The notes beneath the pieces are model-generated. The model did not search any database, was not told the DNA's origin, and saw only the letters and a list, made by a program, of their open reading frames with translations. The translations under genes and the position numbers were made by a program. DNA of 64,000 bases from Puniceicoccaceae bacterium K14. Lineage in GTDB: Bacteria; Verrucomicrobiota; Verrucomicrobiia; Opitutales; Opitutaceae. Every line of letters starts with the position of its first letter. Position 1 is the first letter of the stretch. The stretch covers positions 1 through 64,000 of the forward strand of contig JAKYXN010000003.1 of assembly GCA_022538095.1 (NCBI GenBank). Direction: 5' to 3'. Of the stretch, positions 44,192 to 53,990 are shown piece after piece.

Positions 44192-45187
44192 ATGACATCA
44201 AAGCAGACGATTAGATGGGGCGTCCTCGGTTGTGGGGGAATTGCCAAAAAATTTATTGCTAGTTCGAAAGTCGTTGAGACCGCCGAAGTAGTAGCCGTGG
44301 CATCCGCCAGTGGAAATAAGGCTCAAGCCTTTGCTGATGAGCAAGGTGTTGGAATAGGGTATAGCGGCTATGATGCTTTGCTAGAAGACCCTTCCGTCGA
44401 TGCGGTTTATGTAGCAAATACGCATAATTTTCACCACGATACAGTGCTTAAAGCGTTGAAAGCAGATAAAGCGGTTCTTTGTGAAAAGCCTATGGCGATC
44501 AATGCCAAGCAGACGAAGGAGATGATCGACCTAGCGCGGGAGCGTAACCTCTTTTTGATGGAGGCTATGTGGACGCGTTATCTCCCCTCGGTAGTCCAAA
44601 TGAGGAAATGGATCGAGGAAGGACGAATCGGGAAGCCACGACGCGTGTACGCAAACTTTGGATTACGCATGAGCTTTCCGCCAGAGAGTCGAATGGTGAA
44701 TCCAGATCTTGCTGGTGGGGCATTGCTGGATTTGGGGATTTACCCCCTTTCTCTTGCAAGTATGATAGCGAGTGGTGCGGTTCCGAAGAAAGTCTTCTCA
44801 ATTGTTGGTAAGGGCGAGACAGGAGTCGATGTGGACGATTTGATAATGTTGTCCTACGAGGATGGACTTGGAGCGCAGCTTTCCTGCGGGCTCGAGGTTC
44901 CTGTGCGATGCTACGCAGAAGTCGTAGGTGAGAAGGGTACAATTACTCTGCCACATTTATTCATAGGAGCAAATTCTGTGACTTTGAAGACGGATGAGGA
45001 AGAGCAGACATTTAATTACGATTTCCCAGAAATTGAAGGTTTTCGATTTGAAGTAGAAGAAGCCTGTAAGTGTCTTTTGAATGGAGAGAAAGAGAGTTCG
45101 ATTATGCCACTTGATGAGACGCTAGTACTCGCTCAGACGATGGATTTGATTCGAGCGGATTGTGGATTGAAATATCCAGGGGAATAG
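44192..45187 (+). CDS. Gfo/Idh/MocA family oxidoreductase
   Basis: Cytoplasmic NAD(P)-dependent oxidoreductase of 331 residues without a signal peptide. The Rossmann start is RWGVLGCGGIAKKF (about 8-21), and the family phrase LCEKPMAINAKQ (about 95-106) is followed by MEAMWTRYLP, which recalls the dihydrodiol/xylose dehydrogenase branch. The C-terminal domain has GGALLDLGIYPLSLA. Enzymes of this branch oxidise sugars such as xylose or glucose at C1; the true substrate is unknown. It lies 95 bases downstream of the beta-helix gene, consistent with a sugar-degradation unit, and ends at a terminator. Confidence 0.88.
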   Translation: MTSKQTIRWGVLGCGGIAKKFIASSKVVETAEVVAVASASGNKAQAFADEQGVGIGYSGYDALLEDPSVDAVYVANTHNFHHDTVLKALKADKAVLCEKPMAINAKQTKEMIDLARERNLFLMEAMWTRYLPSVVQMRKWIEEGRIGKPRRVYANFGLRMSFPPESRMVNPDLAGGALLDLGIYPLSLASMIASGAVPKKVFSIVGKGETGVDVDDLIMLSYEDGLGAQLSCGLEVPVRCYAEVVGEKGTITLPHLFIGANSVTLKTDEEEQTFNYDFPEIEGFRFEVEEACKCLLNGEKESSIMPLDETLVLAQTMDLIRADCGLKYPGE

Positions 45188-45219
45188 ATCCGTAATTAAG
45201 CTTAAGAAATTCTTTTTAA

Positions 45220-45254
45220 GGGTACGCTATTCTGATGCAGCGTACCCCGTTTTT
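45220..45254 (+). terminator. Rho-independent terminator
   Basis: A 9-bp perfect stem, gggtacgct/agcgtaccc (45220-45228 and 45239-45247), is followed by cgttttt. It ends the Gfo/Idh transcript. The next 270 bases before 45523 hold no recognisable gene and probably the promoter of the giant secreted protein. Confidence 0.87.
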
Positions 45255-45522
45255 GCGGACTCGGCGAGATCAACTCACCAGGTAAAGTAAAATGCTGTTT
45301 GTTCGATACCACACGTAATGCAGTTTGCAGGGAGTGTAAGAAAATTAGCTGTGATTATACAGCAGTTGAGCTTACATTCTTGGGAGACCTTCCGTGCGAA
45401 GATTGATCAAGTTTTCTTATTATCATACCTTGCACCCTGATTCGAGAGCCTACCGATTTACTTAATGTGATCTTTTGTGTGTCTGAATAATGGGTACGTA
45501 ATACTCTAAACTTATACCTTAT

Positions 45523-48500
45523 ATGAAACATAATGAATATTGTCGTTCGCTCAAGCGGGCATTGGCAATTTCAGCATCGCTTCTTGTTCCAAGCATAGTT
45601 GGAGCAGCTACCTTAAATTGGGATAGCGGCGGCGGAGCTGATAACAAGTGGGAGACCTCTTTAAACTGGGATACAGATACTGTTCCTGTGGCTGGCGACA
45701 CGGCTATCGTCAATGACGGTGGGACTATCGTGTTTGATTCGACAAGTGGAACTCACTCAATAAATCGCCTCTTTTTAGCGAATTCCAATGGCAGTTCTGC
45801 TCAATTAGATATTTCTGGAGGAGCGTTAACGATGTCTCAGTCCGGTAGCAACATTGTTACAGATATTGGCCCTCAAGGATCCGCCGTGGTAAACCTGACT
45901 GATGGAACGCTAAACGTAGGGCATCGTGTTCGAATTGGTGGTGGATCCAGCGGCAGCGGGACTGTTAATATCGAAGGGGGTCTTTTCAGTATTAACCGTG
46001 CAGGCAATTCATCTATCGATACAAGCGCGGGCACGGTTTCTCTTGATCTTGGAGCTGGGGGCACAGGTTTGTTTAATCTCAAAGGGGGTGCATTTAGAAC
46101 CCGTGTTGGAGTTGCAATTGGTAGTACCGGAATTTTCAATGTTCAGGGTACCGGAGCGACCTCGATAGGGATCGGATCTCAAAACAGTGGCGATGGCTTT
46201 TGGCTTCAATCCGCTGGGGGTGTGCTCAAGGCCTCGATCGATACGACTGCTACTGGTGTAACGCCGGTTTTTATCGATGACGTTGGAGATGATGGAGCAG
46301 GGACTCAGGGTAATGTGGTTTTTGCAGATGGAGCTCTGCTCAGCGTAGACTTCATAACTACGGAAAACCCAGGGACTTTTGTGGTCATGGAATGGGAAGG
46401 TACTGTTACCAACAACGGCTTGGCATTTGCTCCTGAAGTTGATACGAGTATTTGGAGTTTTAGTATCGACGAAATCAATAGACAGTTGACGGTTACTGCG
46501 GTTGAAGGTTCTGGTGAAATTACAGAATTATTCTGGACAAATACTTTAAGCGATAACGATTTTTCTAATACGGGTAATTGGAGTCCAAGTGAGGCACTTG
46601 CTGACTTGAGTTTGATCGTAGATCTCTCAGGAGCGGATAAGGCTGTTTTGAGCAGTGGAACTGTTGGCAATTTGAATGCTCTTCGTGTTGGCTTCAAGAA
46701 CAGCGATGGCGAGTTCGAGCAAACTGGAGGCGACCTAACTGCGACGAAGGATTCTTCTGTTCCGAGTCGTATCGGGCAGGCTGGTTTCACTGGTACATGG
46801 ACTATGAGCGGCGGTAATGCGACGATCAATTCGGTCCAACTCGGTCTTGGCGCGGGTACGGGGAATCTAAATCTAGCAGGAGGTTCAATGGTTGTTTCTC
46901 GTGGCGTGGACGATTATAGTATCCTGGTTGACAATGGCGGATCGGGTAACCTCGAAATGTCCGGTGGCAGCTTGTTGACGCGAGTTGGCGTTAAAGTCGG
47001 CGATCAAGGAACATTTGTTCTTTCAGGAAGCGGTTCGACTATTGGCATTGGAAGCCAAGGATCCGGTGATGGTCGTTGGTACCAAGAATCGGGAGGAACG
47101 CTAAGCATTCTTATAGACGATACTGCGAACGGTGTATCCACAATTCTTGTAGATGAAACTGATGGTACGCCTGATAGTTCTTGGGATGGAGATGTTGTTT
47201 TCGAGGACGATGCATTACTCGACGTCGGCTTCTTAGGGACAGAAAACTATGGCACCTTCATTGTCATGGAATGGGAAGGATCATTGACAGACAACGGACT
47301 GAAATTTGCTCCTGGTGTAGACCTTAGTACTTGGACGTTTGAAGTCGATGAGGTGAACAAGCGTTTGAGTGTTACGGCTATCGATAAGGACGCCAACCGT
47401 ACCGCTGTTACTGTCACAAGTATGGAAGAACTTCAACAATACGTGAACGTCAATAACCATGACATCACGATGGCCCCAGGGACTTATTGGCTGACGGGTC
47501 CGGAGCTTCGTCCAGCGCCTTTCAATGGATATGCGAAATTCTTGAACATTGTAGGTATCAATAATACCTATAATTTTGCAGGCGTTACTTTAAAAGTGGA
47601 TACAAGAGAGCTTGCAGGATATGGAAATGGCGCGGGATCAGTTAATTCTCTCTTTATTGGCGGGTTCGGAAATGTTATTGATGGACTCACTTTGACCATG
47701 GAGCATGTTGAGTACAACGGCGTTGATGAGTGGGGTTACCAAAGAGAATATGCTTCGGCAGCTGGAGGACAAGTTGTTCGCTGTGAAGGCTCGAACTCGA
47801 TAATCAGAAATTGTGTTATCACTACTGGTGGGTCTTATCCTTATGGATTTGGCGATGCCTTTGGAAAGGGAGCTCGCCCAAGTAATGGGAGTGGAGAAAC
47901 CAATGCTGCTTGGATTCCTCACGATAAGCAAAGTGGTTTCCTAATCACAGGTGGAGCATCTAACGTGACAGTTGAAAATGTAGAGTTGAACATGCGTAGT
48001 TTTGGGCATGCGTTCTTTATGCAACAAGGAGCAAGCAATGTAGTGTTCCGCAATTGTCAGGTTTTGGGCGATACGCTTGCGGATAGTGACGATGTGATTG
48101 CTCATCCAGTCTACCAAGAGTGGGGCTTTGCTACTTATAAGGAGCCGCTTCCTGCTGACATTCGTATTTCCAAGCACGAGGGTGGGTTCCGTATATACGG
48201 CAATTCCGGTTTCGCGTCGAACGGTTTTCCAGAATTCGTAGAGAATGTGACAATTGAGAATTGTGTTGTTGAGCGTATGCGCGTTGCCGTTGCCGCTTCA
48301 GTAGGAACAGGAACTCTTACAGTTACAGATACGGAAGCATATGGTTGTGAGCTTGGCTTCTCTCCCTTCTCGGATGGATCTCCAAGCATTTTCACAAATT
48401 GTAAGGGCGATGCGTTGAATGGTCCTTTGGTCTATTTCCAATACTCGGGCGATAACGTGGTAATGGATGTAGAGCTAACGGGAGACGCTCCTGGTCATGG

Positions 48501-51294
48501 CGTTTGGCCAGTCGCTCTTATCGGCGGTGACAATAACCATATTACCATTACAGACTCTTCAGCTCCTGGAGTGTACTCAAAAGAAGCTTATATCAATACG
48601 TCTCAAAAATGGCGCGAGTGGCGCCATAGACCGTCTGCTGCGATTGATGAATTGAGTACTGGAAACTATGGTGATTATACGACGAATTCGACTATACTCA
48701 ATTACACGAATCAAATTCTTGTATTTGGAGAAAATGCTTCGGATAACATAAATTGCGTTTCTAACGGAGGTGTCATCAATAAGGGGAGTAACAACCAATA
48801 CGTTGGTACGACTCTTGTTCCAGAGGAGATTATCGTTCAAGACACTTGGAGTTCTCCAGGAAATCCACTTGATGTGCCTTGGGCTCAATTCGATTCCAGT
48901 GGAAATCAAATCCTCCCAACTGTTCCTTACACCGTGTTCTCTGGGACACTCTTAGCTGACGAGGCAAATGCCATGGGTGGAGCCTCTTCTGAGGATGGAG
49001 GAACAATCGTTAGTAGTGGCGCTACTTTGGAAATTGCATCTGGTGTTGCTTTCCAAGGCGAGAATGTAACGATCGCTGGTTCTGGTACATCTGGACAGGG
49101 AGCTGTCTATACAGAAGGAGCCTCAGGTACTGGCACACGTTTGGGCTCAAGCTCAGGTGTGATTACACTGGATGGAGACGCAACTATCGGTGTTGGCGTT
49201 GCTGGTAACCAATTCCTTATTGGTCGTATCGACGGAGTCGGTTCATTAACGAAGACGGGCCCTGGCTTGCTTTCGATGCAAGGTAGCAGTAATCTTTTTG
49301 ATGGCTCGCTTACCGTAGCGGAAGGTACTGTCAAAGCTCGACCCTCTAAGGCAGTTAACGATCTTACCGTAGAAGTAGGAGCTGTTTTCGAGCAGATCGG
49401 CTCAGGAGCAATTAATCAGGATGAAACGAAAACATCCGTAATTGATGGGCGCCTTGACTTGAATGCTCGTGGCGTTGGAGATGGTAATGACCTCAGTGCA
49501 AACATTGGCGTTCTTCTAGGAAACGGCTTGATCGCTTCTACGAGTACAGGATCTATGCAAACACTCAATGTTGGCGGAACCGTTGCGGATAGTAGCTTTG
49601 ATGGCGTTATCGAAGGAAGTGTAGGACTTGTTAAGAATGGCGTTGGTACGACGCTTAGTCTTGGTGGAGTTAATACATATTCAGGTCCGACTACTGTAAA
49701 TGCGGGTAAACTCGCTATTAACGGTAGCACCGATTCTAGCAGTATCGTGACCGTCAATACAGGAGCTGCTCTTGGCGGTTCAGGAACTGTAGGCGGTGCT
49801 GTGGTAGCCAACGAAGGAGCCATCCTCTCCGCTGGAAACAGCGTGGGTGAGTTGATCTTGGCTAGCCTTAGCTTGTCGGGCGGAACTTCCATCGAAGTCG
49901 AAATTGACGATGCTACCGGAACAGCTGGAACGACTGGCTGGGACTTGATCACAGTGGCTGGAGCGGTTAGCTTTGGCGGTGGAACATCCCCGATCCAAAT
50001 CAATGTAAGCGGTCTAGCAGCGAACTTTGATGGGACCTCCGATGTTTCTTGGGTTATCTTGCAAGCTGGTAGTGGCATCTCCTCGTTGTCTACTGCAGGG
50101 GTTGCGGTGAACGCTTCCAGCATTCCTGCGACAGGGAATGGTATTATGAGTATTGAATACTCGGATACTGCGATAACGCTTGTTTACGAAGTAGATTCGG
50201 ATAGTGATGGTATTGTCGATAATGCCGATGCGTTCCCGAACGACCCGACTGAGTCAGTCGATAGTGACAGCGATGGCGTGGGAGACAATAGTGATGCGTT
50301 CCCGAATGATCCAAGCGAAAGCGCTGACAGCGATAATGACGGTGTAGGTGACAACGCTGACGAATTCCCGAATGACCCAACAGAGTCGACAGACGCAGAT
50401 GGAGACGGTACGGGTGACAACGCCGATCTAGACGATGACAACGATGGTACTCCAGATGAAAGCGACGCCTTCCCATTGGACCCATCTGAAGACAGTGATA
50501 ATGATGGCGACGGTGTGGGCGACAATGCTGATACTGATGATGACAATGACGGAATTGAAGATACTGCGGACAATTGTCCGACAGCAGAAAATGCGGATCA
50601 AGCGGACGTTAACTTAGATGGCTACGGCGACGTTTGTGTGGATACTGGATCCAGTATCTCGCACCTCGCGACAATCGGATACAACCCGTACATTGGCGCT
50701 GGTTCGGTGATTGAAAAGTATGTCTTGATTCGCGATAACGCCGTTATTGGTGAAAACGTAATGATCAGAAACAATGCGACCTTGGGTCACAACTTTACTG
50801 CTGGAAACGGTAGCGAAGTTGGTAAGTTCAGCTGGATTGGTGACGACGTTTATCTAGGTGAAGCTGTTGACATCAACTACTTTGTTATCATCAAGGCTGG
50901 CTCCGTTTTCGAAGATGGATCTGAGCTTGGTAAGTTTAGTAAGTTGGGTGAACGTGCATCTATCGGAGCATTATCTACAGTTGAGTACTTCACGAATGCT
51001 GGAGATGACTTTTCTGTTGGTGAGGAGTCCCTGTTGGCGAAGTTCGGCAATTACGGAAATAGCGTCTCGATTGGGGACCGCGTCGATGCGAATTATTTCC
51101 TTAAGGTTGGAAACGACGTTAGCATAGGAGACGACGTGGTGATCGATAAGTTCGTTAAGATTGGAAATGGAACGACTATCGGAAACAATGTGACTATAGG
51201 TAAGTTTGTCCGTATCGGAAACAACGTTACAATAGTCGATGGAGCTGTTGTTGGTTCCTGGGCGAATATTCCAGATGGTTCGGTAGTCGAATAG
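45523..51294 (+). CDS. Giant secreted mosaic: beta-helix, TSP3-like and hexapeptide repeats
   Basis: Protein of 1923 residues. A signal peptide (about 10-28, SLLVPSIVGAA) is followed by two similar beta-rich blocks of about 300 residues (about 30-330 and 335-640), each with GIGSQxSGDG and a VVMEWEGxxxxNGLxFAP phrase, so probably an internal duplication. A parallel beta-helix comes next (about 645-1130). Autotransporter-associated beta-strand repeats follow (about 1215-1480; GSLTKTGPGLLSMQG, GLVKNGVGTTLSLGG). An Asp-rich stretch of TSP3-like repeats (about 1555-1705; DSDSDGVGDNSDAFPNDP units) should bind calcium. The last 215 residues are hexapeptide repeats of a left-handed beta-helix (IGENVMIRNNATLG, IGNGTTIGNNVTIGKFVRIG). 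No autotransporter barrel, PEP-CTERM or LPXTG anchor is present. It is probably a surface or extracellular structural protein; its substrate or partner is unknown. Confidence 0.85.
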   Translation: MKHNEYCRSLKRALAISASLLVPSIVGAATLNWDSGGGADNKWETSLNWDTDTVPVAGDTAIVNDGGTIVFDSTSGTHSINRLFLANSNGSSAQLDISGGALTMSQSGSNIVTDIGPQGSAVVNLTDGTLNVGHRVRIGGGSSGSGTVNIEGGLFSINRAGNSSIDTSAGTVSLDLGAGGTGLFNLKGGAFRTRVGVAIGSTGIFNVQGTGATSIGIGSQNSGDGFWLQSAGGVLKASIDTTATGVTPVFIDDVGDDGAGTQGNVVFADGALLSVDFITTENPGTFVVMEWEGTVTNNGLAFAPEVDTSIWSFSIDEINRQLTVTAVEGSGEITELFWTNTLSDNDFSNTGNWSPSEALADLSLIVDLSGADKAVLSSGTVGNLNALRVGFKNSDGEFEQTGGDLTATKDSSVPSRIGQAGFTGTWTMSGGNATINSVQLGLGAGTGNLNLAGGSMVVSRGVDDYSILVDNGGSGNLEMSGGSLLTRVGVKVGDQGTFVLSGSGSTIGIGSQGSGDGRWYQESGGTLSILIDDTANGVSTILVDETDGTPDSSWDGDVVFEDDALLDVGFLGTENYGTFIVMEWEGSLTDNGLKFAPGVDLSTWTFEVDEVNKRLSVTAIDKDANRTAVTVTSMEELQQYVNVNNHDITMAPGTYWLTGPELRPAPFNGYAKFLNIVGINNTYNFAGVTLKVDTRELAGYGNGAGSVNSLFIGGFGNVIDGLTLTMEHVEYNGVDEWGYQREYASAAGGQVVRCEGSNSIIRNCVITTGGSYPYGFGDAFGKGARPSNGSGETNAAWIPHDKQSGFLITGGASNVTVENVELNMRSFGHAFFMQQGASNVVFRNCQVLGDTLADSDDVIAHPVYQEWGFATYKEPLPADIRISKHEGGFRIYGNSGFASNGFPEFVENVTIENCVVERMRVAVAASVGTGTLTVTDTEAYGCELGFSPFSDGSPSIFTNCKGDALNGPLVYFQYSGDNVVMDVELTGDAPGHGVWPVALIGGDNNHITITDSSAPGVYSKEAYINTSQKWREWRHRPSAAIDELSTGNYGDYTTNSTILNYTNQILVFGENASDNINCVSNGGVINKGSNNQYVGTTLVPEEIIVQDTWSSPGNPLDVPWAQFDSSGNQILPTVPYTVFSGTLLADEANAMGGASSEDGGTIVSSGATLEIASGVAFQGENVTIAGSGTSGQGAVYTEGASGTGTRLGSSSGVITLDGDATIGVGVAGNQFLIGRIDGVGSLTKTGPGLLSMQGSSNLFDGSLTVAEGTVKARPSKAVNDLTVEVGAVFEQIGSGAINQDETKTSVIDGRLDLNARGVGDGNDLSANIGVLLGNGLIASTSTGSMQTLNVGGTVADSSFDGVIEGSVGLVKNGVGTTLSLGGVNTYSGPTTVNAGKLAINGSTDSSSIVTVNTGAALGGSGTVGGAVVANEGAILSAGNSVGELILASLSLSGGTSIEVEIDDATGTAGTTGWDLITVAGAVSFGGGTSPIQINVSGLAANFDGTSDVSWVILQAGSGISSLSTAGVAVNASSIPATGNGIMSIEYSDTAITLVYEVDSDSDGIVDNADAFPNDPTESVDSDSDGVGDNSDAFPNDPSESADSDNDGVGDNADEFPNDPTESTDADGDGTGDNADLDDDNDGTPDESDAFPLDPSEDSDNDGDGVGDNADTDDDNDGIEDTADNCPTAENADQADVNLDGYGDVCVDTGSSISHLATIGYNPYIGAGSVIEKYVLIRDNAVIGENVMIRNNATLGHNFTAGNGSEVGKFSWIGDDVYLGEAVDINYFVIIKAGSVFEDGSELGKFSKLGERASIGALSTVEYFTNAGDDFSVGEESLLAKFGNYGNSVSIGDRVDANYFLKVGNDVSIGDDVVIDKFVKIGNGTTIGNNVTIGKFVRIGNNVTIVDGAVVGSWANIPDGSVVE

Positions 51295-51321
51295 ATTGTC
51301 GCTAAATAATTATAAACAAGG

Positions 51322-51350
51322 GCTCCTCCATTTCGGAGGAGCTCTTTTTT
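51322..51350 (+). terminator. Rho-independent terminator
   Basis: An 8-bp perfect stem, gctcctcc/ggaggagc (51322-51329 and 51335-51342), with a 5-base loop is followed by tctttttt. It is placed 28 bases after the stop codon of the giant secreted protein. Confidence 0.92.
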
Positions 51351-51360
51351 GTAAATGGAT

Positions 51361-52333
51361 GATCTATTTAGAGGCTGCTTACCATTGTAAGCGGTCTAGG
51401 CTTTTGCAGGAACCGTATTATTGGGTCTAGATTGAAAGGGTCACTTATTCTTAGTCGGATAACCTTCTTATTCCTTTGCCCCTGTTGTTTTAGAGGCCTC
51501 AGACAGTCTTATTTGGAGATTGTTATGGGGGTTCTTTTTCACCGAGAGGAACCGGAAAATTTGACGATTCGATTGTGCTTTTGACATCGAATCAGTTTGT
51601 ATATTGGGACGGGAGTTCATGGACACAGTTCATGAACTCCTACGACTCGAGCTGCGATAAGGATAACCGAAGACGTTCTCTAGGTTTTGTTTATGCCGAT
51701 TTTGTAGAAGCAGTTGTCAATTGCTCTGTTATGATAGGGCTCGAATGAAAGTGAAGTTGTTCTATTGGTCATAAGAAAACTTCAATGTGCAATGATGATT
51801 TATCCATAATATGGATACTGATTTTTATTTCGAATTCTTCGAAAAGCCTATTGGAGAGTTCCTCCAATGTTGTCTTTGAGCGCTGCGGGACCCGTTCAGG
51901 TATCTTGTTCTCGCTTCCAACTAGTTTGGTAGTAGTTATCCTTTTTCGTTTGAAATTGCTTCCAGGTCAGCTTGGCGCATTAGTAAGTGCGTGGCAATTT
52001 CGGCAGAACTGAGCCTCTTTCCACGCAGCTCTTTAGATTCATGCTCACTGTCTTTCATGGATCCGGTACCGTAAGAGCCTTCTAGGAAATAATGCATAAC
52101 AAAATGCGACTCATTTAAAGCAAAGTGCTCCAGTGCCGACCATTCGCAAAAAACTCCTCGATGCTGACTCCTATTTGTCAGATATAGAAGTTATATCGGC
52201 TGAGGGGCGTACTGGAATGTGGCCTAGTGCTGCATTGCGATATTGGGATTGCTGGTAGAACTTAGCTTTATCAGTGAGTTCACTTTACTAATTTTTGTTG
52301 CGAGATTGGTGGAAGGCGGTTTTGAGAAGTTAG
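51361..52333. other. Gene-poor interval
   Basis: About 970 bases without a supported gene. The only open frame of note (51785-52012, 75 codons) has no recognisable features and no ribosome binding site that I can defend. One perfect inverted repeat, described separately, lies at 51612-51640. The right end should contain the promoter of the FAD dehydrogenase gene. The interval may hold decayed sequence or an unrecognised small RNA. Confidence 0.4.
51612..51640. repeat. Perfect 10-bp inverted repeat
   Basis: ggagttcatg (51612-51621) and catgaactcc (51631-51640) pair perfectly around a 9-base loop. There is no T run after it on either strand, so it is not a typical terminator. It could be a protein-binding operator or the hairpin of a small RNA. 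Confidence 0.45.
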
Positions 52334-53926
52334 ATGAGCGAGTTCGAGGTACAGGTGGTCGATGTGGTTTTGCCTTTGGAGTATTCCGATGACAAGGCAC
52401 GTTGGAAGGCTAAGGCCGCAAAGCAGCTAAGAGTGCCGGTGGCTCGGATTGGCGAGGTGCGTTTGGTGAAGCATTCCATTGATGCTCGTCGCAAGGACAT
52501 TTTGGTTCAGCTTCGCTTGCAAGTGGCCTTGGATGGATTCTTGCCTCCGGAAAAGGAATATAAGCCAGACTATTCCGTGGTGCCAGCGGAAGGTAAGCGG
52601 GTGATTATTGTGGGTTCCGGGCCTGCTGGAATGTTTGCCGCGTTGCGATGCATTGAACTGGGGCATAAGCCGATTGTATTGGAGCGGGGGAAGGATGCGA
52701 GTGCTCGGCGCTTCGATTTGGCTCCGATTTTGCGTAAGGGGCAGGTGATCGAGGATTCAAATTATTGCTTTGGCGAAGGGGGAGCGGGAACGTTTTCCGA
52801 TGGGAAATTGTATACTCGGGCGACGAAACGTGGACCTGTGCGCGATGTCTATGAGACCTTTGTGTGTCATGGGGCTCCGAGGGAGATTTTGACGGATGCA
52901 CACCCGCATATCGGATCGAATCTCTTGCCAAATGTGGTGAAAGCGATGCGGGCATCAGTTATTGAAGCAGGCGGCGAAGTGCATTTTGAAACGAAGGTGA
53001 ATCGTTTATTGCGGAGTTCAGATGGAGATACGCTTTTGGGAGTTGGCACGGTATCGGGCGAGGAGTTTTTGGGAGATTCAGTTATTTTGGCCACAGGTCA
53101 CAGTGCTCGGGATATTTATCGAATGCTGAATGAAGAAGGGGTTCTTTTGGAGCAAAAGCCGTTTGCCGTGGGGGTACGGATCGAGCATCCGCAGCCCTTA
53201 ATTGATAGCATTCAGTACAGCTATGAGCGTGGGTCAGAACGTCATGCTATGTTGCCAGCCGCCAGTTACCGCTTGGCGACAAAAATCGAGGATCGAGGGG
53301 TTCACTCGTTTTGCATGTGTCCGGGTGGGTTTATTGTACCTGCGGCTACTGAGAATGACGAAGTCGTAGTCAATGGAATGTCTCTTGCTCGAAGAGACTC
53401 TCCTTTTGCGAATAGCGGCTTAGTTGTTACCGTGGAGCCGGAGGATACCGTCGATTTTCATGCGGAGCATGGGGTGCTTGCGGGAATTGCGTTTCAAAAA
53501 AACTTAGAGGTTTTGGCATCCGAGCAAGGCGGTGGATTGCAAAAAGCTCCTGGGCAGAGAGTTGAAGATTTTCTAAAGAATACGGTTTCGAACTCCTTGC
53601 CTGATACCAGTTACTTCCCAGGAATTACCAGTGCCCCTTTACATGAGTTGCTTCCTGGCTTTATTGTATCCAGAATGCAAAGAGGCTTGAAGAAATTTGG
53701 CAAATCGATGCGCGGCTATGTTACGAATGAAGCCAACTTGATTGGCTTTGAAACACGAACGAGTTCTCCGGTGCGCGTTCCGCGAGACGAAGATTCTTTA
53801 CAGCATCCAGAATTGAGTCGGTTGTTCCCATGTGGCGAAGGGGCTGGGTACGCGGGGGGCATTGTTTCTGCCGCGATTGATGGCAGAAGGTGCGCGGAGA
53901 AAGCCTGCGAGTCAGTACGGGAGTGA
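52334..53926 (+). CDS. FAD-dependent dehydrogenase (COG2509-like)
   Basis: Flavoprotein of 530 residues. An N-terminal domain of about 90 residues (VVLPLEYSDDKARWKAKAAKQL, then RRKDILVQLRLQV) precedes the FAD-binding Rossmann turn VIIVGSGPAGMFAALR (about 90-105). Later phrases include CFGEGGAGTFSDGKLYTR and, near the end, PCGEGAGYAGGIVSAAIDG. This arrangement is that of the widespread but poorly characterised COG2509 FAD-utilising dehydrogenases. The substrate is unknown. It is followed 64 bases later by the PAS/SpoIIE phosphatase gene on the same strand. Confidence 0.87.
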   Translation: MSEFEVQVVDVVLPLEYSDDKARWKAKAAKQLRVPVARIGEVRLVKHSIDARRKDILVQLRLQVALDGFLPPEKEYKPDYSVVPAEGKRVIIVGSGPAGMFAALRCIELGHKPIVLERGKDASARRFDLAPILRKGQVIEDSNYCFGEGGAGTFSDGKLYTRATKRGPVRDVYETFVCHGAPREILTDAHPHIGSNLLPNVVKAMRASVIEAGGEVHFETKVNRLLRSSDGDTLLGVGTVSGEEFLGDSVILATGHSARDIYRMLNEEGVLLEQKPFAVGVRIEHPQPLIDSIQYSYERGSERHAMLPAASYRLATKIEDRGVHSFCMCPGGFIVPAATENDEVVVNGMSLARRDSPFANSGLVVTVEPEDTVDFHAEHGVLAGIAFQKNLEVLASEQGGGLQKAPGQRVEDFLKNTVSNSLPDTSYFPGITSAPLHELLPGFIVSRMQRGLKKFGKSMRGYVTNEANLIGFETRTSSPVRVPRDEDSLQHPELSRLFPCGEGAGYAGGIVSAAIDGRRCAEKACESVRE

Positions 53927-53990
53927 TCCTTCTCGATTATGGTTGTCTAAACGGCGCGAATTGAAAAAACTTTCTACACACGATTCGAGC

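Noticed and set aside
50190-50640. Regular repeats that could suggest a CRISPR array or DNA satellite
   Set aside because: They encode in-frame Asp-rich TSP3-like protein repeats within the giant secreted protein; there are no spacers or cas genes.
51785-52012. 75-codon frame in the gene-poor interval
   Set aside because: No ribosome binding site, no family, and codon content typical of noncoding DNA here.
53832-53990. Upstream extension of the PAS/SpoIIE phosphatase frame
   Set aside because: It would overlap the FAD dehydrogenase gene by 95 bases and its residues are arginine-rich and unlike the PAS family; the ATG at 53991 is a better start.
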